Source: Nostoc cf. commune SO-36
Lineage (GTDB): Bacteria; Cyanobacteriota; Cyanobacteriia; Cyanobacteriales; Nostocaceae
Assembly (NCBI RefSeq): GCF_023734775.1
Contig: NZ_AP025732.1
Coordinates: 2,176,501-2,240,500 of the forward strand
Length of the DNA: 64,000 nucleotides
Direction: 5' to 3'
A program made the translations under genes and the position numbers. Under the pieces are notes generated by a model. That model was not told where the DNA came from. It did not search any database and worked only from the letters and a program-made list of their open reading frames with translations. Below are positions 9,655 to 20,163 of this stretch, one piece after another (position 1 is the stretch's first letter; each line of letters begins with the position of its first letter).

Positions 9655-10572
9655 CTATACCTGAGTTCCTATAGCTAGCCGTATTCCCCAGAATAAGATT
9701 AAAGTTGCGATCGCAAGCCAGTCACGCCCTTTTAATCGTAAGTCGTGCCACTGCACTCTATGCTCATTAGGACTGGTAAAACCACGCACCATCATTGCAT
9801 TCGCCATTTGATCGGCTCGTAAAAGCAGATTTTCTAACAATCTCTCTGCTACTGTCATCCAAACCTTAAACCCTCCTTTCAATCCCAGCTTTTTCCAATT
9901 AATTGCCCTTGTCATGACGGAGCGAAATAAGTTTTGCACTTCTTCTAAAACTAAGGGAATAAAGCGCAAGGATAGGGTTAAAGTTAAAGCAATTTCTGTG
10001 ACAGGTAACTTAAAGCGTCGCAGTGGTTGCATTAAACTTTCTATACCAGATGTAATTTCTTCTGGTGCGGTTGTTAGCAGATATAGGTTGGTGCTGTAAA
10101 TTACGGTAAATATAAGTGTACTCAGGCGTACTGCCAAATCCAAAGAGCGGCGAGTTACTTTGACTGGGCCTTTGTGAAATAGCACATAGCTGTATTTCTT
10201 ATTACTTACTTGCTCTTGAACAACATTATTGGAGTTTGGTGGCTGGGTTAATATTTGTTCATTAGCTGGCAGGCGTGGTTGATAATCTACTCCCATTGCA
10301 TCAGGACTTATGGCTGCGATCGCTAATACAAAAAACGATAACATTAAGAGCCAACCCATTTGCTGCTGCCATACTCGTCGAGGAATTCTCGCAATTAAGG
10401 TTGCAAGAATCAATACTACCACCAGCAGCACCCGCCAAAAATTGTTAGCTAAAACATAGCTGGTTAAAAAGCTCATCAACCAGGCGAACTTAACTCGCGG
10501 ATCGATTTTATGCAGCCAAGTTTGAGGTTGTTCTAAATAAAGTCCAAGTGGCAGCGATCGCAATAAATCCAT
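9655..10572 (-). CDS. Energy-coupling factor transporter T component (CbiQ/EcfT family)
   Basis: This 305-residue membrane protein would be the scaffold that couples ATPase subunits to a vitamin- or metal-binding S component. It starts with LHKIDPRVKFAWLMSF, the family opening, followed by several membrane helices. Its cytoplasmic coupling helices include ANAMMVRGFTSP, matching the Ala-Arg-Gly signature. No ATPase or S component is nearby, which is usual for cyanobacterial copies, so the substrate cannot be told. It lies 120 bases downstream of der on the same strand and is probably cotranscribed with it. Confidence 0.88.
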   Translation of the reverse strand: MDLLRSLPLGLYLEQPQTWLHKIDPRVKFAWLMSFLTSYVLANNFWRVLLVVVLILATLIARIPRRVWQQQMGWLLMLSFFVLAIAAISPDAMGVDYQPRLPANEQILTQPPNSNNVVQEQVSNKKYSYVLFHKGPVKVTRRSLDLAVRLSTLIFTVIYSTNLYLLTTAPEEITSGIESLMQPLRRFKLPVTEIALTLTLSLRFIPLVLEEVQNLFRSVMTRAINWKKLGLKGGFKVWMTVAERLLENLLLRADQMANAMMVRGFTSPNEHRVQWHDLRLKGRDWLAIATLILFWGIRLAIGTQV

Positions 10573-10692
10573 TTTAAAATTGGGAGTTAGGAATGAGGAG
10601 TTTGCAGTTTGAAGTCTTGACTTTAACTCATAACTCCTGTAAAGACACCATTAATCACGTCTCTGTTGTGCAGATGTGATTCATCGCGTCTC

Positions 10693-12063
10693 CTAACTTA
10701 TTTTGACGCGAGTTGCTCTATTAACATTACCACTTTCGGCATCACGGACTTTTTTGCTCCGCCACAGTAAAATAATTGGCGTGCCTTTAAATCCTAGCTG
10801 TTGCCGAAATTGCCGTTCAATGTAGCGGCGGTAGTTGTCGTTGAATCGTTTGGAATCATTGACAAATAGGGCGATCGTTGGTGGTTGGCTACTTACTTGT
10901 GTACCATAATAAATCTTGCCCTGACGCCCACCACGGGATGCTGGGGGTGAATGCCAGCTAACGGCATCTGTTAAGACTTCGTTAATTACTGATGTACTAA
11001 CACGGCGTTTATGTGATTCAGCCGCAGTTTTCACCAATTCGAGAATCTTTTCTACCCGTTGTCCTGACAAGGCACTCACAAAAATTGTTTCTGCCCATTC
11101 GGTAAAATGTAACCGTGATTGCAGAGTTTTTTCGTAGTCGTAGATTGTGTAAGAGTCTTTTTCGACGGCATCCCACTTATTAACGACGATGATGCAAGCT
11201 CGACCTTCTTCGATAATTCGCCCAGCTAATTTTTGGTCTTGCTCAGTGACTCCATCTACGGCATCTATTACTAATAAAACCACGTCAGCGCGACGAATCG
11301 CTTTGAAAGCACGGTTAATACTAAAAAATTCTGTGCCGTATTCGATGTGTTTCTTTTTGCGAATACCGGCGGTGTCAATCAAGCGGTAGGTTTGCCCTTC
11401 CCGTTCAATGACGGTATCAATAGCATCGCGGGTAGTACCAGAAATTGGGCTGACAATTGCCCTCTCTTCCCCAACAAAAGAATTTAGTAAGCTCGATTTG
11501 CCCACATTCGGGCGTCCCACAATTGCTACTTTGATTTCATTCGTTTCTGGAATGTCTTCAATAGCAGGGATGTGATTAACTAACTCGTCGAGTAACTCTC
11601 CTGTGCCACTTCCATGAATCGCGGAGATGGGGTAAGGTTCGCCCAATCCCAATTCCCAAAATTCGGCAGCTTGCATTAAGCCTTGTTCTGGGGATTCACA
11701 TTTATTTACAGCTAGTAGCACAGGTACAGTTTGTTGGCGCATCCATTCGGCAATTTCTAAATCTGCTGAGGTGGGGCCTGTTTGACCATCTACGACAAAG
11801 ATAGCGCCACATGCTTCTGCCAGGGCTGTCATTGCCTGTTGGCGAATTAGTGGTAAAAATTCGGTATCATCATTAAAAACTAAACCACCAGTGTCTACCA
11901 CCAAAAATTCACGACCATTCCAGAAAGCTGGTAGATAAGTGCGATCGCGTGTCACTCCCGGTTCATCATGGACAATCGCCGTTTGTTCCCCGGCGAGTCG
12001 ATTAACCAGGGTGGATTTGCCTACATTTGGGCGTCCGATAATTGCAACAATTGGCAGTGCCAT
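10693..12063 (-). CDS. der: Ribosome assembly GTPase Der (EngA)
   Basis: The protein has 456 residues with two tandem GTPase domains and a C-terminal KH-like domain, the arrangement unique to Der, which helps mature the 50S subunit. Domain 1 shows [18 protein letters not shown] and NKCE. Domain 2 shows [18 protein letters not shown] and NKWD. The end [14 protein letters not shown] is typical of the KH part. The length is normal. It is followed by an ecfT-like gene, a common cyanobacterial pairing. Confidence 0.97.
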   Translation of the reverse strand: MALPIVAIIGRPNVGKSTLVNRLAGEQTAIVHDEPGVTRDRTYLPAFWNGREFLVVDTGGLVFNDDTEFLPLIRQQAMTALAEACGAIFVVDGQTGPTSADLEIAEWMRQQTVPVLLAVNKCESPEQGLMQAAEFWELGLGEPYPISAIHGSGTGELLDELVNHIPAIEDIPETNEIKVAIVGRPNVGKSSLLNSFVGEERAIVSPISGTTRDAIDTVIEREGQTYRLIDTAGIRKKKHIEYGTEFFSINRAFKAIRRADVVLLVIDAVDGVTEQDQKLAGRIIEEGRACIIVVNKWDAVEKDSYTIYDYEKTLQSRLHFTEWAETIFVSALSGQRVEKILELVKTAAESHKRRVSTSVINEVLTDAVSWHSPPASRGGRQGKIYYGTQVSSQPPTIALFVNDSKRFNDNYRRYIERQFRQQLGFKGTPIILLWRSKKVRDAESGNVNRATRVKIS

Positions 12064-12203
12064 AAAACCAGGGTAAGTGAGAGACGTAGTATATCACGTA
12101 CTTACATTTTACTCTCTTTAAACTTGAAGTTTTAATAATTTCCCAATTATCTGAGGCGATATCTACGATGGGCTAATGAGTAACGGCATAGTTTCAAAAA
12201 TAA

Positions 12204-12228
12204 AAAAGGTAGGGAACTCCTACCTTTT
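12204..12228 (-). terminator. Rho-independent terminator of the site-2 protease gene
   Basis: A perfect 10-bp stem (AAAAGGTAGG with CCTACCTTTT) encloses a 5-base loop. On the minus strand it is followed by a T-rich run. It lies about 95 bases after the stop codon of the protease gene and upstream of der. Confidence 0.8.
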
Positions 12229-12321
12229 ACCCAAAAAAAGCATTTTGTAACTAAATACCAAATTAACTATCACACACGCTTTTGACGAATCTATTGCAAA
12301 CAGATGACGAAGGTGTGACGC

Positions 12322-13518
12322 TTAATTTGTACTTGACTTTGCAATTACTCCCAATTGCAAACCAGGTGGATAACTCCCTTCTTCCTTGATGCGCTTAATT
12401 TCAGCATCGGTTATCTGCAAATTTAACTTTTGTGCTAGCGATCGCACAATATCTCCTCGATCAATGACACCAGCGACAGCGCCAGCCGGAGAAAGTACAG
12501 TAATTCGAGGTAATTGCTCATTCTCCAGTTTGTTAATCACCTCAGCGATCGATGTTGATTCTGTAACAGTGGGTATTTCTGTCAACGGATGCACAATGCT
12601 ATGTAAAGTTTGAGTTTCCCATTCACTCCTTTGGGTTAAACGGAAATCGTCAATGGAAACTAGACCCCGGTAACGCCCATCAGAAGCAGCAAAATAAACC
12701 TGTGAGGGAGTGGTTTCCAACAGGTATAAGTCAGCAAAAGAACGCAATGTCTGATCAGCATCAACAACTCGATAATCGCGTGTCATCGCATCGGCTGCCA
12801 CCACTTTTAGTAGGCCTTCTTGCAATGTTGTCATGTTGTCATAGGTGTTAGCGTTGCGGACAGCAAACCAACCTAACAGCGCAATCCACAAACCAAGTAC
12901 TAACTCCCTCGTCACGAAATCGACAACAAATCCTAAAGCGATCGCACCATAACCCAAAATTTGCCCAGCCCTTGCAGCCCAGTGTACGGCTTGAAAACGA
13001 TTACCTGTGATTTGCCATAGTGCTGCTTTTAACACTTGTCCTCCATCTAGAGGTAAACCGGGAATCAGGTTAAATAGCGCCACCACCAAGTTAATTCTCG
13101 CCAAATCTCCAACCATGACACTGAGTGGATTAGTATCAGGTATCACAATAGATACTAGCCGGAGCAGGAAAAATAGGATGATACTCACCATAGGCCCAGC
13201 GATCGCTACTTGAAAAGCTTTGCCCGGAGTTTTAGATTCTTCTTCAATAGCAGCAATCCCGCCAAATAGAAATAGGGTAATTGAATTAACTTTAATGCCT
13301 TGCGATCGGGCTACTAAGCTATGCCCCAACTCATGTAACAATACCGAACCAAATAGCAACAGTGCCATAACTATTCCAGCACTCCAAGCTATAACAGTCC
13401 CCCATTCTTGATAAGCTACCCCAAAGTTAAGAGTTGCCAACCCTAAAATCACAAACCATAACGGGTCTAAAAACAGGGGAATTCCAAATAAAGACCCAAT
13501 TTTCCAATTTGTTTGCAT
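12322..13518 (-). CDS. Site-2 protease (M50) with CBS pair
   Basis: This 398-residue integral membrane metalloprotease cuts transmembrane substrates. The zinc site HELGHSLVA lies in an early helix (about residue 63), and the third ligand is in NLIPGLPLDGGQVL (about residue 155). Two CBS modules occupy the C-terminal 150 residues (AADAMTRDYRVVDADQTL and PTVTESTSIAEVINKL) and may sense adenine nucleotides. The architecture matches the cyanobacterial SpoIVFB-like group 3 S2P family. The natural substrates are unknown, and it stands alone with its own terminator. Confidence 0.92.
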   Translation of the reverse strand: MQTNWKIGSLFGIPLFLDPLWFVILGLATLNFGVAYQEWGTVIAWSAGIVMALLLFGSVLLHELGHSLVARSQGIKVNSITLFLFGGIAAIEEESKTPGKAFQVAIAGPMVSIILFFLLRLVSIVIPDTNPLSVMVGDLARINLVVALFNLIPGLPLDGGQVLKAALWQITGNRFQAVHWAARAGQILGYGAIALGFVVDFVTRELVLGLWIALLGWFAVRNANTYDNMTTLQEGLLKVVAADAMTRDYRVVDADQTLRSFADLYLLETTPSQVYFAASDGRYRGLVSIDDFRLTQRSEWETQTLHSIVHPLTEIPTVTESTSIAEVINKLENEQLPRITVLSPAGAVAGVIDRGDIVRSLAQKLNLQITDAEIKRIKEEGSYPPGLQLGVIAKSSTN

Positions 13519-14028
13519 TACATTGTCCTAAAACTAGATATCGCCAGTAGTTTCTGTACTGCAATATTTGCGTATATACTTATACATATATTTCCGAGCA
13601 TCAATTCGATAGTGCCGAGTGACGAAATGCTCTGCTCTTATTTCTAGAATAGCTAATTAATGCCTGTGAGCAAAGCTCTGAAGTGGGGCATTGGGAAGAG
13701 GCAAAGGGGCAGGGAGCAGTGAGCAGAGGGGAAATAGGTAATTTTTATTCTTCCCCTGCTTCCCCGTTCTTTCTCCTGCATAAATTAACTGAATAAGCCT
13801 TGTAAAGGGGATTAACCTGTTTCTAAAGCCATATCAATCCTCCGTTGATGAAGTAGCTGGAATCGTCCCTCAAGGGAAGGTTAGTATCTCCCCCCTCAGT
13901 TAGGCTGACTACGCGAAGACTGACTGGCTAATGCTCATGAGTTATTTTGCTGGAGAAGGAACCAAAATCGTTTTTAGGAGTTTTGTATTGATGGCGGCGT
14001 TAGTTGTAACGCCGCCATCATCGCAAAA
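13519..14028. other. Gap holding repeats and the psaK terminator
   Basis: No gene is seen. There is a GGGGCATTGGG/AGGGGCAGGG low-complexity stretch at about 13682-13735, of the kind scattered through Nostoc genomes, and the psaK hairpin at the right end. The left end is the upstream region of the protease gene. Confidence 0.6.
13990..14019 (-). terminator. Strong hairpin after psaK
   Basis: A perfect 13-bp GC-rich stem (GATGGCGGCGTTA with TAACGCCGCCATC) encloses a GTTG loop. It begins 10 bases after the psaK stop codon. The T-run on the minus strand is weak, so it may also stabilise the message end. Confidence 0.75.
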
Positions 14029-14283
14029 CTACAGACGACCGATGTTAGTCAGTCCTAAAACGATGCCAACGCCGATAATATGACCAAAAGCCATCGCTGC
14101 AACGAATGTTGGAACACTAATCGGCAGGATGGGGAACTTGGGGCCAACTAAGGGTTTTTCGATCCTAGTACTTAGCAAAACAATTACTAAGCAAGTGATG
14201 CTGATGATGATGCCAACTGTAGGATTCCACGCAGGTGTTGTGGGAACAGTTGCCTGGGCTGCTAGTAAAATAGATGAAATCAA
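14029..14283 (-). CDS. psaK: Photosystem I reaction centre subunit PsaK
   Basis: This 84-residue thylakoid protein has two membrane helices ([16 protein letters not shown] and [21 protein letters not shown]) joined by the loop [15 protein letters not shown]. That matches PsaK, the peripheral subunit that binds antenna chlorophyll and contacts IsiA or phycobilisomes. Length and order fit the family. It is divergent from trpF, with about 110 bases between the two starts. Confidence 0.95.
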   Translation of the reverse strand: MISSILLAAQATVPTTPAWNPTVGIIISITCLVIVLLSTRIEKPLVGPKFPILPISVPTFVAAMAFGHIIGVGIVLGLTNIGRL

Positions 14284-14394
14284 GCTTTTGTCTCCTAAAA
14301 TGTAGACCTACAAAATTATAAAATTACCAAGGTACAAAAGTTTTGCGGATAGTTTAGACTTTCTTGAGGATTATTTTAAATTTGTTAAATTTTC

Positions 14395-15024
14395 ATGCGC
14401 GTTAAAATTTGCGGCATTACTCAACCACAGCAGTCTGTAGCGATCGCCTCTATGGGGGCCACGGCACTAGGATTTATTTGTGTGCCAACCTCACCTCGCT
14501 ACGTGACTACATCCCAAATTCGGGCAGCAGTAGCAGAACTCCCGGCAAATATTGACACAATTGGTGTTTTTGCCAACGCTAGTATCCCCGAAATCAGTCA
14601 GATAGTCCTTGATTCTGGGTTGACTGGTGTACAGCTACACGGAGATGAGTTACCAGATTTTTGCTACCAATTGCGTCAAGCTTTACCCAATGTCGAAATT
14701 CTTAAAGCTATGAGAATTAATAGTCTTGAGCATCTAGACACAGTAGTTGATTACACAAAATACGTAGATACTTTACTGCTTGATGCATACCATCCGCAAC
14801 AATTGGGTGGTACGGGCAAAACCTTAGATTGGACAATGCTAGAGCAATTTAATCCCAATTGTCCTTGGTTTTTAGCAGGAGGATTAACAGCCGATAATAT
14901 TTTGGAAGCCCTCAGTCAGGTTAATCCTAGCGGCATTGATTTATCTAGTGGTGTGGAACGGACACCTGGAGATAAGGATTTAGATAAAGTAGCTAAGTTG
15001 TTTGAAAAATTAGCTAGTAGATAG
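14395..15024 (+). CDS. trpF: Phosphoribosylanthranilate isomerase
   Basis: This 209-residue TIM-barrel enzyme of tryptophan synthesis isomerises phosphoribosyl-anthranilate. The catalytic Cys is in [10 protein letters not shown] and the general-acid Asp in [20 protein letters not shown]. The phosphate-binding end shows [10 protein letters not shown] and [16 protein letters not shown]. It is full length. It is a single gene, as usual in cyanobacteria where trp genes are scattered. Confidence 0.97.
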   Translation: MRVKICGITQPQQSVAIASMGATALGFICVPTSPRYVTTSQIRAAVAELPANIDTIGVFANASIPEISQIVLDSGLTGVQLHGDELPDFCYQLRQALPNVEILKAMRINSLEHLDTVVDYTKYVDTLLLDAYHPQQLGGTGKTLDWTMLEQFNPNCPWFLAGGLTADNILEALSQVNPSGIDLSSGVERTPGDKDLDKVAKLFEKLASR

Positions 15025-15058
15025 TAGGGAGCAGGGGAGGCAGAGGGAGAGGACTATT

Positions 15059-15095
15059 GCCCCATGCCCCATGCCCAATGCCCAATGCCCAATTC
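15059..15095 (+). repeat. STRR heptamer array (CCCCATG/CCCAATG)
   Basis: About five tandem 7-bp units (two CCCCATG, then CCCAATG variants) lie between trpF and folE. Short tandem heptamers of this kind are characteristic of heterocystous cyanobacteria. The same motif on the other strand lies inside the pit gene at 36489-36530. Confidence 0.85.
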
Positions 15096-15096
15096 T

Positions 15097-15804
15097 TTAA
15101 AAGAATGCCGCTTGGTGGCGAATCAAGTTAAAAAATTCTTCGCGGGTTTTGTGTTCTTCTTGGAAGACACCAACCATTGCGCTAGTTACAGTCCAAGAAC
15201 CTGGTTTTTGAACGCCTCGCATTACCATACACATGTGGCTAGCTTCCATGACAACGGCTACGCCTTGAGGTTCTAAAATGGTCTGGATTGCTTCGGCAAT
15301 TTGGCGGGTTAACCTCTCTTGTACTTGCAAGCGCCGGGAATACATCTCAACAATACGGGCTAGCTTACTCAGTCCGACAACTTTTTGGTTGGGAATATAA
15401 GCAACGTGCGCTCTACCCATAAATGGCAGCATGTGGTGTTCACACAGGCTAAAGAAATTAATATCTCGAACTAGTACCATCTCGCTATGACCTTCATTAA
15501 AGATGGCATCATTAACGAGTTCTTCAAGGGATTGGTTATAGCCACTGGTAAGAAACCGCATTGCCTCGGCTACTCGTTTGGGTGTTTTGAGGAGTCCTTC
15601 ACGTTCGGGGTCTTCACCAACGCCCAATATTAGTGTCCGCACGGCCTCCTTCATTTCCTCCATCTGCTCCTCTTTTGGCGGGAACACATCCGCTTGTCGC
15701 CCGTTATGAGTATTGCGATCGGGTCTAGGAGTTATGGCTTCTGCCAAGTCGGGAATCAGAGGTGATTGAGAGGAATTAGAACCGTTGGAACTAGCAGTAG
15801 TCAT
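15097..15804 (-). CDS. folE: GTP cyclohydrolase I
   Basis: This 235-residue enzyme makes dihydroneopterin triphosphate from GTP for folate and pterins. Zinc and active-site residues are visible in [22 protein letters not shown] and [18 protein letters not shown]. The N-terminal 45 residues are a polar, low-complexity extension rich in Ser and Asn, as in other Nostoc homologues. It is the last gene in the ado-aar-accA-SDR-folE block on the minus strand. Confidence 0.96.
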   Translation of the reverse strand: MTTASSNGSNSSQSPLIPDLAEAITPRPDRNTHNGRQADVFPPKEEQMEEMKEAVRTLILGVGEDPEREGLLKTPKRVAEAMRFLTSGYNQSLEELVNDAIFNEGHSEMVLVRDINFFSLCEHHMLPFMGRAHVAYIPNQKVVGLSKLARIVEMYSRRLQVQERLTRQIAEAIQTILEPQGVAVVMEASHMCMVMRGVQKPGSWTVTSAMVGVFQEEHKTREEFFNLIRHQAAFF

Positions 15805-15881
15805 GATTAAGTCTTGGTTATGGTTTAGTCATTAGTTATTAGTCATTAGTCATTTGCAAAAGACAAAGGGCAAAAGACTAA

Positions 15882-16607
15882 TTAAAGTGCGCCAGCGCTG
15901 GGCATTAGGGTCAATTCATCAATAACTGCCTGTTGTGGTAACAGAACTGTGTAGAGAATTGATTCAGCCACAATTTCCGGGGTTAACATTTTGGAACGGT
16001 CTAAGCTGACACGAACTGTTTCTGTGTCCCAAAGTTCGGTATTGACTGCGCCGGGACAGATAGATGTGACACGAATGCCGTGGATGCGTTCTTCTTGTGC
16101 CAGGGTTTGAGAGAGGGCTATCAAACCAGCTTTGCTGATGCTGTATGCTCCCCAACCGGCAAAGGGTTGCTTGGCGGCAATTGAGGCGACGTTGATAATT
16201 GTGCCTGTGCCGCGATCGCGCATTGAAGGTAAAATTCCCAAAATGCACTGAAACACGCTGGTAAGATTTAAGTCAATTACCTGCTGCCAGTCCTCTAAGG
16301 GGGTTTCGCTCAAATTGCCTGTATAAGCGATGCCGGCATTATTTACCAGAATGTCTATATCACCAAAGTCAAGGGCGATCGCTTGGATCTTCTCTTTGAC
16401 TTCGGAGAGCCGCGCTAAGTCTACAGCGTAAGCTTTCGCTTCCACCCCAGTATGCTTGACTGCTTCTCTTACCGCCTCCAACTTATCCAAAGAACGGCTA
16501 ACTAGGGCGACATCTATTCCCGCTTTCGCAAAGGCTAAAGCCGTTGCTTTCCCAATCCCACTACTTGCCCCTGTAATCAGGGCGCGTCGTTTTTGCTCAA
16601 CACTCAT
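15882..16607 (-). CDS. Short-chain dehydrogenase/reductase
   Basis: The product is a Rossmann-fold NAD(P) oxidoreductase. The cofactor loop is ITGASSGIGKATA, followed by LVNNAGIAYTG, the Ser of NVASIAAK and the catalytic YSISKAG. I start at the ATG at 16607 (MSVEQKRRALITG), because GGGAG stands 6-7 bases ahead; the frame is open 10 codons further. It lies in the conserved cyanobacterial neighbourhood aar-accA-SDR-folE. Being next to accA hints at fatty-acid or lipid metabolism, but the substrate is unknown. Confidence 0.9.
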   Translation of the reverse strand: MSVEQKRRALITGASSGIGKATALAFAKAGIDVALVSRSLDKLEAVREAVKHTGVEAKAYAVDLARLSEVKEKIQAIALDFGDIDILVNNAGIAYTGNLSETPLEDWQQVIDLNLTSVFQCILGILPSMRDRGTGTIINVASIAAKQPFAGWGAYSISKAGLIALSQTLAQEERIHGIRVTSICPGAVNTELWDTETVRVSLDRSKMLTPEIVAESILYTVLLPQQAVIDELTLMPSAGAL

Positions 16608-16836
16608 GGTGTCTCCCAATTTTTTGGCAGTTCCCAAAGCCTATTACCACCCAATTATTCACACTTCTCGGTTTGGATAGATTAAAGGAATCTAAAAATC
16701 TGATGATTTCAATTAAGTAACTGCTATGATTCAGTGCAATACTAGGCGTATTGTGGGTTTTAACAGTGAAGACAACAAATCATCGCCTGGAAAACCACGC
16801 CGGACACTGAAATTAGATTACTCAATAACACAAAAG

Positions 16837-16857
16837 CTACTCAATGAAATTGAGTAG
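16837..16857 (-). terminator. Hairpin downstream of accA
   Basis: A 9-bp perfect stem (CTACTCAAT with ATTGAGTAG) with a 3-base loop is followed on the minus strand by CTTTTG. A second, weaker inverted repeat (TGCCTATG with CATAGGCA) spans about 16875-16916, just after the accA stop. Together they probably end the accA message. Confidence 0.55.
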
Positions 16858-16941
16858 ATTTATCAAACATACAAATGCCTATGGCTAGATTGTTAAAAAT
16901 CTTTAAGCACATAGGCAATTATAGCATTTTTGCTTTATTAA

Positions 16942-17943
16942 TCAATCATTATGCAGTGCCGTTAGTGGGCCAACTTCTGTAAAAACACCAATTTTGCGGA
17001 ATTTTTCATAACGCAGTTGGCGGCGTTCTGGAGCGGTTAAACGATTGAGTTCGTCCAAATTTTCTAGCAGCACTTGCTTGAGAATGGTAGCAGCTTTTAA
17101 AGGATCGGAATGAGCGCCACCAGTGGGTTCAGGCAGTATTTGGTCGATAATTCCCAATTTTTTCAGGTCGTGGGAAATAATTTTCAAAGCCACGGCAGCT
17201 TGGGGAGCCTTGCCAGCATCTTTCCACAAAATTGCGGCGCAGGCTTCGGGAGTGGCGACGGTATAAACGGAGTGTTCAAACATGAGTAGGCGATCGCCTA
17301 CGCCAATACCGAGTGCGCCACCGGAACCACCTTCACCAATGACTGTGCAGATAATTGGCACATCTAAGCAAAACATTTCCCGCAAGTTGTAAGCGATCGC
17401 TTCTCCTTGACCTTGGTGTTCTGCTTCTACCCCAGACCAAGCTCCTGGCGTGTCAATAAAAGTTAGTATCGGCATACTAAATTTATTGGCGTGTTCCATT
17501 AACCGCATCGCCTTGCGGTAGCCGCCAGGATAAGGCATTCCAAAGTTACGGGCAATATTGTCTTTGGTATCACGACCTTTTTGATGACCTAACATCACCA
17601 CAGGTTGCCCACTCAGACGACCAACACCACCAACTAAAGCCGGATCGTCACCACCACAGCGATCGCCATGCAATTCCATCCATTCATCACTAATAGCCTG
17701 AATGTAATCGAGAGTACTGGGGCGACGGGGATGACGAGCGACTTGCAATCGCTGGGACGGGGATAGACTAGTGAAAATTTCCTCACGCAGTTGCATGGCA
17801 CGAGCTTCTAGTTGGCGAATTTGACCAGAAACATCGACCCCATTCTCTTCTGCAAGTTGCCGAATTTGATCTATTCGGGTTGCGAGTTCTGCTAAGGGTT
17901 TTTCAAAATCTAACAGTAGCGGTTTACGCTCGGTAGTTGCCAT
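16942..17943 (-). CDS. accA: Acetyl-CoA carboxylase carboxyltransferase subunit alpha
   Basis: This 333-residue subunit transfers the carboxyl group from biotin to acetyl-CoA, the first step of fatty-acid synthesis. The N-terminal coiled part [20 protein letters not shown] is typical. The crotonase-like core shows [49 protein letters not shown] and [15 protein letters not shown]. It is full length. It follows aar, which is the usual order. Confidence 0.97.
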   Translation of the reverse strand: MATTERKPLLLDFEKPLAELATRIDQIRQLAEENGVDVSGQIRQLEARAMQLREEIFTSLSPSQRLQVARHPRRPSTLDYIQAISDEWMELHGDRCGGDDPALVGGVGRLSGQPVVMLGHQKGRDTKDNIARNFGMPYPGGYRKAMRLMEHANKFSMPILTFIDTPGAWSGVEAEHQGQGEAIAYNLREMFCLDVPIICTVIGEGGSGGALGIGVGDRLLMFEHSVYTVATPEACAAILWKDAGKAPQAAVALKIISHDLKKLGIIDQILPEPTGGAHSDPLKAATILKQVLLENLDELNRLTAPERRQLRYEKFRKIGVFTEVGPLTALHND

Positions 17944-17986
17944 CGTAGGGGTTATAAGTTACGAGTTATAAGTTATCTATCTTTTA

Positions 17987-18014
17987 TCCTTTGTCCTTTG
18001 TCCTTTGTCCTTTA
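17987..18014 (+). repeat. STRR heptamer array (TCCTTTG)
   Basis: Four tandem TCCTTTG units lie between accA and aar, followed by related TGACTAATGAC/GGACAAATGAC pieces up to about 18050. The same family forms the hairpin between moaA and rpsD. Confidence 0.8.
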
Positions 18015-18045
18015 TGACTAATGACCAAGGACAAATGACTAATGA

Positions 18046-19066
18046 CTAAACCAGCAGAGGTCTAAATCCATGTTTCACTGATACCTTACCAATCTGCTCC
18101 ATTTTGTCTACGGTAATCTGATTGCGCCCCCAGGAAAAGTTTCGTATATAACTTCTCAAATTCCAGCAGCATTGATTCAGCAAAACAAGCAAACAACTGG
18201 CGGGCTGGCACGTCCATATTGACGATTTTCATAATTTTCCAGTCAATATCCAGGGAATGCTCTACAATCCCACCATTTAACACATATACACCAGGATACT
18301 GAACTTTTGTTGCTAAGTTTTTAGGATAACCACCATCAATCAATAAACAGGGTTGTTTCAAAGTAGTGGGGTCGATTTCCACGCCTTTAGGCATACTGGC
18401 AACCCAAACGACAACATCAGCTTGGGGCAGTGCTTCTGTCAAACCCATGATTTTTCCTCGCCCCAGTTCGCCTTGCAACTCTTTGAGACGTTCTTGATCG
18501 CGGGCTATCAGCAGAAGGTCTTGGACATCTGTTTTCGCATCTAGCCAGCGAGTAACTGCACTACCAATATCCCCAGTTGCCCCACATATAGCAACAGTAG
18601 CGTTTGATAGATCAATTCCTAGTTGTTTTGATGCTTCTTCTACTTGCTTACAAATAATGTAAGCAGTATGTGTGTTTCCTGTCGTGAAGCGTTCAAAGTC
18701 TAGTTTAATGTTGCGGACTTGGCTAAATTGCTCTAACTTAAAGTTTTCAAAAATAATCGAGGAAAATCCCCCTAAAGCTGTGATGTTAATGCCATGCTTC
18801 TGTGCATGGGCCATTGCGTTGAGGATTTTGCGCGTTGCGGCTTTGATGCGGCGACTAGCTAGCATTTCCGGCAAAAAGCAAGATTCTACATACCGTCCTT
18901 CAATTTGTTGCCCAGTTACACTGGTGACAATAATGCTATCAACAATTTGCGGCGGGGCGCTGCACCAGAAGTCTAGCCCTTGATCGGCATATTCTGGGTA
19001 TCCCAATTCTTTAGCTACCGCTTGAGCGTGTTCTAAACTAGTCAGATGTCCAATTAGACCAAACAT
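18046..19066 (-). CDS. aar: Acyl-ACP reductase, C-terminal frameshift
   Basis: This enzyme reduces fatty acyl-ACP to fatty aldehyde for alkane synthesis. It begins [20 protein letters not shown]; the catalytic Cys is in [15 protein letters not shown] and the NADPH-binding segment is [18 protein letters not shown]. As given, the frame stops at 18086 after the unusual tail [17 protein letters not shown]. Removing one A from the run at 18140-18142 restores [18 protein letters not shown] followed by [12 protein letters not shown], with a TAG at 18046. That gives 339 residues, the normal length. The lesion is therefore a single-base insertion in a homopolymer. Confidence 0.93.
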
Positions 19067-19286
19067 GTAGTGATTATTAAGCTTATGCTGTCCTGAGCGC
19101 GTGTAAATTTCCGAGAGTTGGGAGTTGGGAGTTAGGAGTTAGGAGTACGACTCAATACCTCATGGGTTAAGGGTTTTTGGTTCTGAGTTTTGATCTGTAG
19201 AGATGCATTTCGCTTCTCTCTCAAGGACTTTGGGCTTAACTGAATGGTATTAGAGTTCGACTCATAATTTCTCACTCCTAACTTTT

Positions 19287-19982
19287 TTAAGCGGCTATGA
19301 GTCCGTAGGCTGATAAGCGCATAATATCGCGAGTTGTAAAACCAATGTTACTTAATGCTTCACCGTACTGAATCATAAAGTCTTCTACCAAGCATCTTTT
19401 TCCATTGCATTGTGTGGGCATCACCCTCTACTTGGTTGAGCATTTTCCAGACGATGGGTAGGTTTTGGCGATTTGCAAGTTCAAGTTCAGCTTTAGCTTC
19501 TGTGAAGTGTTCTTTCAACCAAACTTCTCCAAAGTTGAGGTGGCTATATTCTTCTTTTACTACTCCTTCAGTGATTTTGCGGGCAAAGTCGTCGGCGACG
19601 GGGATGTAAATGTTATATGCTGCGATCGCAAAACATTCAATAATCAAAGACTGAATCAACAGACAGGTAACTACCTTGCCTTCTGCTGCTGCTGTTTGGA
19701 AATTCTGGTGTAGTCCAGAGAAAAACTTTTTAGCAAATTCCAAATCTGGGGTTACTTGCAAATTACGTCCACAAGCTTCAAATCCTTTTTTATGGCGGCT
19801 TTCCATCTTCGAGAGGCGAATCAGTTCATCATGAGATTCTGGCAGCAGTTGAGCTAGCGTGATGTAATTTTCATGGGCTTCTTGTTCCCCTTCAATCACG
19901 ATCGCATTAATCCGGCTATAAGCATCTTTGTATGTTTCGCTCTTGAAATCTAATTCTTTAACTGGCCTGTAAGCTGCTGCAT
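19287..19982 (-). pseudogene. ado: Aldehyde-deformylating oxygenase with three single-base deletions
   Basis: ADO converts fatty aldehydes from Aar into alkanes with a di-iron centre. The uninterrupted part, 19360-19899, covers the iron ligands ([47 protein letters not shown]). Three apparent deletions break the frame: one near 19960-19962 in the N-terminal QQLTGQ-SKELDF stretch, one near 19408 (HTM-AMEKDA), and one near 19390. Restoring them gives 232 residues with a proper start at 19982 (CAGGAG ribosome site) and the ending [15 protein letters not shown]. The neighbour aar is also frameshifted, so the alkane pathway may be lost, or the sequence has errors. Confidence 0.9.
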
Positions 19983-20163
19983 GGTTATGTTTACTCCTGT
20001 AAGGGAAGAATTATTTGACACCAGGATTGAATTTACCTCATGAACTGAGAGTAACAATCACTGTGGTTTTAATTTAACTTAACAAGTAACTATGTTTATA
20101 GATTAACTTTTGCTGAGGGTGATGCTCTAGTACTAGCGAAATAAATGCTTTGAAACTCAAGTT

